From: Catonia carolina
Lineage: Eukaryota > Arthropoda > Insecta > Hemiptera > Achilidae
Assembly (NCBI GenBank): GCA_035578175.1
Contig: JAQMRL010000002.1
Span: forward strand, 101,906,748-101,970,747
Length of the DNA stretch: 64,000 nucleotides
Direction: 5' to 3'
Positions 57,740-64,000 of the stretch are shown one piece after another. Every line of letters starts with the position of its first letter. Positions within the stretch are counted from its first letter, which is position 1. The position numbers and the translations under genes were made by a program. Under the pieces are notes generated by a model. The model worked only from the letters and a program-made list of their open reading frames with translations, did not search any database and had not been told where the DNA came from.

Positions 57740-59555
57740 GCCTCTATAATGAGTTTAATATTGAACGGAGGAGTGTCAACCGGTGGTCACAGACTCTGTT
57801 TCGTGTTCAGGCGATGCATTTCGGGATGAATTAGAGTGAAGTGAAGTGAAATGAAGTGAAGAGCTTTGATTCGGGCCGTGCGCGGCAGGTGCACTTCGTT
57901 CTTCTGTTCCGGGTTGGACGATTCGACAGGTGCGCTTCTGTCCTCCCTCTCCTCCTTCTCTTCTACTTTGTATTCTTCTTGTTTCAACTGATAGCCATCG
58001 TTTAATTAAATTATAATTTCGATTTAAACTGTCACTGAGACTGCACCGATATCACCGTTCTAAATTTAAGTCGGATTCGCTTACTTCCCTCTCAACGACC
58101 AATCTTTTAAAAGTTACCTTTCCCGACTTATATATAATCCAAATTAGAGAACACTAAAGTTACATCTTTTCCAGAAAACTATAAAAATAATACTTAACCT
58201 CTTGTCTAACAAATCAAAAGTTGGTTAGTTATAAATTACCTTTGCTGGAAAACGTAAATATTTTGGAAGTGATATGTTTTTCAAGTTAAATCCCTGTAAT
58301 CAAGAACTAACGATTTACTTTAATAGATAGATTAATTATTATCTTTTATTTTAAAGAATTGAATCTAAAGTAGATCACTTAAAAACGACTGAAAATGGTC
58401 TAATTTGAATATTGTCATTTTCTTTTCTTCCTAATAGTTCAACATTCTCTCAAGAATCGCTTTTCTTCTTTCTTCAGAAAATTTGTGTTTAATTTCTTTA
58501 GCCTTTTCTGACTTAATTTCTGCAGGAATTTTAACCCAAATAGGCTACTTTACTTCAAAATCCCGTTTCATCATAATAGTAATTTTCTATTAACCCTGAT
58601 TATTCCATTTCTAGTTGTGGTATTTGATAAAAATTTATTTTGTTTTATTGAAAAAATGTTGAATAACTGATTATTATCTATTGTGATTCATTCCCAGTAT
58701 GTGACCAAAGATTTTGCTATTTCTAATTATTTTTCGCATACCCTTGATCCGGTAACCCCTAGGATAACCGTTCTACCAATTAAAATGTGTGGTTTATGTA
58801 GTTTATATTCTTGTTCTGATCAACTGATAGTGAAGGCCGCTGAACAATCGGCAGACGGACTTTGATTAAAGACGATAACAAGCATTTATAATTCACGTTA
58901 TAAAAAATATTTAAGGTTTTAGATTTTAAATATTATTAGGATAATTTATCGTCAAACTCATGGTAATTTTTTGTATTTTTTCCAAAAGTTTTTGTAATGC
59001 AATGGAATTACGTAAGATTTAATCGAAAATCACTCGATTTATATTTACTTTGACAAAGGACACACAAAAAAATCACTTCCTTATTTATATTTATATGGCA
59101 TTCGGTGCTGTCAAAATAATGTAAAAACAAAGAAAACAGTTTTGATTTTTAAGTGAAACCAATAAAATTGTGAATGTAATTTAAATTCAATCACGTAGGT
59201 TACGATGTTCCCAATGGATTATTGCCAGAACCATTGACAGAAGCACCAACAGCAACTAAATTATACTACAGATACAGTAGTAAACAACAAAAAAATTTCA
59301 TCGATAATGTTTTATCATGTAGGTACTGTTCCCAGAACAATCGACATATCTCATTTACGTGCCTAATTTTACTTATTTGTTATTAAAATGTACACTAATA
59401 TTATAAAGAAGTAACGTTTATTTGTACGAGGTAACACGGATGTAATTTTTAAATTTTGGAAAAGTTTGATTTGTGAAATTAAGCCATTTATTTGTCATTT
59501 GGGAAAGTAAGTTTCCATCTTTTATACAAATTTTATTCCATCTTTTTATAACGGT
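57740..59555. other. No gene recognised
   Basis: A short GTGAA tandem lies at 57836-57866, followed by a GC-richer patch to 57960. The rest is AT-rich. A possible insect repeat start (ACACTAATATTATAAAG) lies at 59392. Confidence 0.4.
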
Positions 59556-59559
59556 GCTC

Positions 59560-59950
59560 ATATCAGGCAGGAAGAGTATTAAATTATTTGCACTCGATCT
59601 GATAATTTCAGGGCTACAAAAAATAGTTGGTGTTTCTTATCACATGGTCAGCCAATTATATGACTGAAGCATTTAAGAATAGAAGAGGTAGACAGGTGTA
59701 AAAGACACTAGTCAGAGTTATCTCCTCTGAGAGTAATGAATTTCACCATTATGCAGCCAGGCCCTGTGGTGAGTGAAGTGGAATTGTCATTTGCAGGGTG
59801 AAAAGTAAATGCTTTTTAGAGGGCCTGGCCTGCTGATAAGCATTCATTTCTATTCAGAGAGGAAGGCATTGGTAAACCACCTCACTCGTCGTTTTACTTA
59901 GTAAAGCTTCTAGAAGTTCAAACCAGCCTTTCGGCTGATACCTTAAAAAA
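59560..59950 (+). repeat. AAC-tailed SINE-like repeat, full-length copy
   Basis: The copy runs from ATATCAGGCAGGAAGAGTAT to CCTTTCGGCTGATACC with a degenerate A-rich tail. All internal blocks are present in order. No clear flanking duplication. Confidence 0.85.
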
Positions 59951-59959
59951 CAGTAACAT

Positions 59960-61680
59960 TCTAAATAACAATTCTATTCTGCCATCTATTGTGAACATTG
60001 TATTTGTATTATGCAGTCAGCTATTTTACAATCGGCTATCAGTATCTGTACGATACAGTTCAGCAGTACAGTATGACATCGTCATACTTCACTCTTCCCT
60101 ACTTTCAACATTTTTGAAAATTATTTGTCACAGATAAATACGAAACTAATTTCACTTCTTCATAAAATTTACATAAACCTTCAAAAATCTATGAGATTGT
60201 ACTATCTTTTTTTTAAGAACTAGAATTTACCTACTCTTTCTTATAGGTAATACAAAACATTCAGTTTTATTTCTCCCCTACCCCTAGAGATTCACACTGA
60301 TGTAATTTCTGTTTTCAGAACTAGTTGGTTTTATATGTACAGTCGTGATTTCGCTTTCAACCTGTGGTTATGTGAGAAGTTAAACGTATCCTTTAGTTTC
60401 ATTGAAGCGCAGAGAGCGAGAAGTTGCTAATAAATAATATAAATGGCAAAGTTATCTCATAACTTTTCCTCAAACTACCATAAATTTAACTCATTTTTTA
60501 CCGATTTTTATTGTGTACTAAAAATATAGACTACTAAATATTTATATATGTTTTGAAATGCACGAATATCTAGTCGCTAATGTTCTAGAATTCTTGGTTT
60601 ATTATATAGAATTAGGTTTATTATTATATTATAGAATTAAAGGTTTGTTGGGAAGCAATAATTTTGATTTTTGTTTGAGAAGCCAAACAAAAAAAATTAA
60701 ATTTTCTGCCAAGCCGTTCCCGTGCCTTTGAGTCAGTGAAGGCCATCAGCCGGTAGAAAGTCGCCGGAAGAAGTTAAGTCATACCGATTTGTGTGAGAGA
60801 CTTACCCTGTTAAGCTGACTAATTAACAGATATTTGTGTACATACACAAAAATAGTGTCTTCTCAATGTGAAAATAAAATTTAACAGTGTTTGAAGGTTG
60901 AGCTAAGTTTAAACTTTGAACTTCAAGAGGGTTTAACCCGGTTAGTACATCCAAAAATGGACATAAAAACAGCTGTTTTTAAACACATTTTTATGAATTT
61001 GGTCTAAATATCACTTGTTAAATTTTACAAAAATTTACTCGTAAACAGATTTAAATTTTAAGAGAATTTAATTATGATACAATCGATAACAATAACAGGA
61101 GATAGACTCAATTTTAGAAAAATTGGATTAAGAAAAATCTTGTATTGAAGATACGTCTTAGAATGGATCCGAGTGATTTGACTGCGTCTTTAAACAGAAC
61201 AAAATAATAATAATTATGTATTTATTTTTGTTCAGTTATAACGTACAATACATATATAGCATATTTCATACAACTATTCATACAGTCCATTCGAAATAGC
61301 ATGATAGTATTACTCAAATGGAATGAAGAACAGAGGGAATTTTGTAATGTGCTCATGCGTCAGTACTACCACTTAAGAAATTTTTCTTTTCGTTAACTTT
61401 CCCTGTTAGTGAATGAAAGCGTTTTAAAAGATAAATTAATAATGGAAAAGAAAAATTATTGATTGTTCCAATAACATACGGAAAATGGAAAACAAATTTA
61501 TAAAATAATTGTTATTTTATTATATTATTATTAATAAAAAATTAATTATTAAATATTGATGTATTAATTAATCACGTCTTGTGTATTAAATGCTTGGGTC
61601 ACTGAATGCTACAATAACAAATGCCAGTGAAATAATTAATTTCATATGATTTCCAAAATTGCAAAATAAAGATTTATATT
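59960..61680. other. No gene recognised
   Basis: AT-rich unassigned sequence with a GC-richer patch at 60710-60790. Confidence 0.4.
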
Positions 61681-61684
61681 ATAT

Positions 61685-62010
61685 TGACCCACCGGGTTGG
61701 TCTAGAGGTAAATTCGTCGCCAAAATCAGCTGTTTAACAGCTGATTTTCCGAGACGAAGGTTCCTGGTTCAAATCCTAGTAAAGGTAGTTAGTTTTATAC
61801 GGATTTGAATGCTAGACAGTGGTTACCGGTGTAATTTGATGGTTGGGGTTCAATTAACCATACTCTCTCAGGAATGGTCGGCCTGGGTCTGCACAAGACT
61901 ACACCTCATTTACACATCATACATAAATCATCCTCATCTCATTGGGTTATGGGGTTGCTTATTGTTCTAAATTGAACAGATTGCAACGTACACATATTAG
62001 GATTAAAAAA
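61685..62010 (+). repeat. tRNA-headed SINE (family B), plus strand
   Basis: The head has GGGTTGGTCTAGAGGTAAA as box A and GGTTCAAATCC as box B. Between them lies the palindrome AAATCAGCTGTTTAACAGCT plus GATTT. The body (CTAGTAAAGGTAGTTAG, ACAGTGGTTACCGG, TTGATGGTTGGGGTTC) ends GAACAGATTGCAACGTACAC. An inverted copy begins 160 bp downstream. Confidence 0.88.
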
Positions 62011-62166
62011 ATATATATATTTTGTAAGAATAATTAAAAGGGAAATTTTACTTTCGAGAAGGGACTTTTTATTTTGAAAAGTTACCATCATTCAGAGACT
62101 TACTATCATGCTATTTTGAATTGACTGTACTTATAACTAACATAAATTCACAAATTTATTCCTAAT

Positions 62167-62540
62167 TTGAATACGCTGCAATCAATTTAAAACAATAAGC
62201 AACAGTATAACCCAATGAGATGAGGGTTGTTTTTTTTTTTTTTTTTGGTTTAACGTCTGACTGTTCTGCAATTACTGCTAATGCAGACGGGACATGTGTA
62301 TGACATGTAAATGAGGTGTAGTCTTGTACAGACCCAGGCCGACCATTTCTAAGATAGTATAGTTAATTCAACCCTAACCATCAAAGTACACCGGTAACCA
62401 CTGTCTAGTATTCAAATCCGTATAAAAGTAACTACCTTTACTAAGATTTGAACCAGGAACCTTCGTCTCCGAAAATCAGCTGTTAAACAGCTGATTTTGG
62501 CGTCGACTTTACCTCTAGACCAATCCGGTGGGTTATTCAC
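62167..62540 (-). repeat. tRNA-headed SINE (family B), minus strand, chimeric
   Basis: The head is at the right: the reverse of ACCGGATTGGTCTAGAGGTA. It is close to the plus-strand copy at 61685. Near its 3' end it contains an extra segment with a T run (62229-62246) and GGTTTAACGTCTGAC, followed by TTCTGCAATTACTGCTAATG. That segment is the reverse of the 3' end and poly-A of SINE family C at 32594-32763. It is either a small SINE inserted in another or a template-switch chimera. Confidence 0.85.
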
Positions 62541-62634
62541 TAATAATAACGTAAATATATCTTATAACTGAATTAAATTTAAATATATTATACAAAAAAC
62601 ATTTTTATAATGAAAGTAGCACCACTGCTTGGTT

Positions 62635-62785
62635 ATTAGCGACTATGGTGTGTTATACATCGAGAACAATGGGTTTTGATTTGTGAAAATTTCCAAACCC
62701 TGGCCAAAAATCGAACTTGGGACTTCATGCTTCGCGTTAAAGGCTATCGCGACTACTACGCTACAAAGGTAGCCACAAATCAATT
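62635..62785 (-). repeat. tRNA-headed SINE (family A), minus strand
   Basis: GTGAAAATTTCCAAACCCTG, then AAATCGAACTTGGGAC (box B reversed) and GACTACTACGCTAC (box A reversed) give the family in reverse. A second copy follows directly, making a head-to-tail pair. Confidence 0.75.
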
Positions 62786-62799
62786 TTTTTCTTCTTTTA

Positions 62800-62990
62800 C
62801 TTTATTTTAAGTTGCATCAACAGCTTGGTCATTAGCGGTGAGGATAGCGGTGGAATAGCGGTGGGATATGAACAGTTGATTTTTATCTTGTGAAAATTTC
62901 CAGACCCTGACCAGGAATCGATTCCGGGACCTCCGCGTGGTAGGCTAGCGCGCTACCACTACACTACGAGACGGCCACAAATCAATTAAT
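62800..62990 (-). repeat. tRNA-headed SINE (family A), minus strand, second of a pair
   Basis: GTGAAAATTTCCAGACCCTG, GGAATCGATTCCGGGACC and CGCGCTACCACTACACTACG give the clearest head of this family: reversed, a GTAGTGTAGTGGTAGCGCG box A and a GGAATCGATTCC box B. It shares ACAAATCAATT at its right edge with the neighbouring copy. Confidence 0.8.
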
Positions 62991-62999
62991 TACGAACAA

Positions 63000-64000
63000 A
63001 AACACTATTTATAGATCTTTAAAAATATTTACGAATAATTTTGGTGTGAATAAAAATTAAGATTAATTTATGGATTATTGTACAGATTACGATCGATTAG
63101 CAAACGATTGATTGCAATAATCAAAAAAATTTTTAAGTGTAGGTGTATTTTTATTATAATTAAGTCGAATTAATATATTGGGTGGCGCTACTGAGTAAAT
63201 AATAACATATAAGCGTAGATCACAGATGTAGATATCTGTGTACAGTTGACATTTATTTATTCGAAACAAGTACCCGTATGTGACACACTGACATAGAGGC
63301 CTACAGGCCTAGAGGCCTGCGTTAAAATATTCCAAAAAACTGGTGGGTGTCTTTCTGGCCATGCCTCTGTCTCCTTTTATTAATTCTAACCGTCCAAAAT
63401 ATTAAAAATAAAAAAGCCAACTGATAGCCAAAAACAACATTTCTACATTAAATCTTATATAATTTTATTTTGTTTTTTGTTAACAATAAAAATTAAACGG
63501 TAAGTTTAAAAAGCTTAAGGTAACCTTGTAATTTAGATGTTTAAGTGGCGACTGTCTGCCCCTGGCTGCTGGGTTAGACCGCAGGAGGCCTCTCTTCTAA
63601 AATATGTAAGACGCAGCTCTTACCAAAAATATTTAACTCCGCTACTCCATGTGGGTACAAATAAAAAAGTCATAATCGAAAACGACATTAATGTAAGAAT
63701 AACATGTAAGAAATTAAATTAATTCTGATTTTTTTTCTTTAGTCACCTTATATCATTGATGATTTTATTTTGCAAATTATGTAAGTTTCAGAAGAGGCAA
63801 GGTCAAAACTACCGTTGAAACTTATTTTTGTCCACATCACAGCATAATTTTCTCTATCCCCTCCTATCACTTGTTTACCGGTATATCAATCTTTCTAGAA
63901 ACAGCTGATCGTTCCGAATCGTACGGATTCAATACCTTATATTAAAACACATCGTGAGCTTTACAGAGCATTGTTTAATTAACAAAATTCTACAGAATAT
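63000..64000. other. No gene recognised; small GC-rich islet
   Basis: The word AGGCCT occurs four times in 63297-63320. At 63538-63605 a GC-richer islet lies between TTTAG and GTAAG and is open for 61 codons to 63722. It could be an exon or a conserved repeat piece, and I recognise no domain. Confidence 0.3.

Noticed and set aside
5940..59950. CRISPR-like spacing of a repeated sequence
   Set aside because: The repeats are about 390 bp, diverged, on both strands and kilobases apart with target duplications. The DNA is animal in character.
62880..62985. Possible tRNA gene on the minus strand
   Set aside because: It shares its body with other family A SINE copies and lacks a clean acceptor-stem arrangement.

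Overview
This window is non-bacterial, AT-rich animal DNA and looks like an intergenic or intronic stretch of a large insect genome. No complete host gene can be supported. The insect call rests on the repeat content: non-LTR retrotransposons, Tc1/mariner and pogo/Tigger elements, tRNA-headed SINEs, and fragments of repeats common in insects. A hemipteran of the planthopper/leafhopper kind is my best guess, helped by the frequent word TAGGCCTA, but this is inference from memory and not a demonstration.

Nearly everything recognisable is mobile DNA. (1) An AAC-tailed SINE-like repeat of about 390 bp occurs 14 times, from near-complete copies to faint relics. Several copies keep 8-12 bp target-site duplications, and one is 5'-truncated, so it moves by reverse transcription. 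(2) A LINE family has a shared 3' end followed by a GAA-type microsatellite tail. Four copies have exact 10-13 bp target-site duplications (10455-10924, 36939-37289, 37333-38669, 51603-52678), a fifth has 11 bp (25649-26242), and 54098-54415 has a possible 7 bp one. The copy at 37333-38669 still carries an open reverse transcriptase frame of 424 codons. Many of the long polypyrimidine/polypurine tracts sit exactly at these 3' ends. (3) Other LINE relics include a Jockey-type one at 19195-19985, several C-terminal pieces at 15148-17150 and 18420-18910, and two of another family at 33280-33480 and 44745-45195. (4) DNA transposon relics include a palindromic Tc1/mariner derivative nested in a SINE (9346-9988), an internally deleted Tc1/mariner (41288-41883), pogo/Tigger relics (11989-12687, 12877-13395, 14703-14900, 30211-30900) and MITEs (3115-3551, 28197-28706, 47097-47510). 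(5) Three kinds of tRNA-headed SINE are present, including an inverted pair at 61685-62540.

Layout: 1-5 kb is AT-rich sequence with a GT/GC microsatellite and a CT-rich tract; 5.9-14 kb holds SINEs, the nested mariner and pogo relics; 15-20 kb is a LINE graveyard; 22-28.7 kb has LINE 3' ends, SINEs and a MITE; 30-36 kb has a pogo relic and SINEs inserted in an older repeat that recurs at 56.7 kb; 36.9-38.7 kb holds two head-to-head LINE insertions; 41-54 kb has scattered relics; 54.8-55.1 kb is the only place with a promoter-like plus splice-donor-like arrangement; 61.7-63 kb is a SINE cluster.

The elements do not form a pathway. The relation is parasitic: the SINEs probably borrow LINE enzymes, and the MITEs and deleted copies need transposases encoded elsewhere. 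No undescribed functional system is convincingly visible. The most unusual items are the mariner with 224-bp arms, the LINE-tail origin of the triplet microsatellites, and the SINE whose tRNA head holds a long palindrome.
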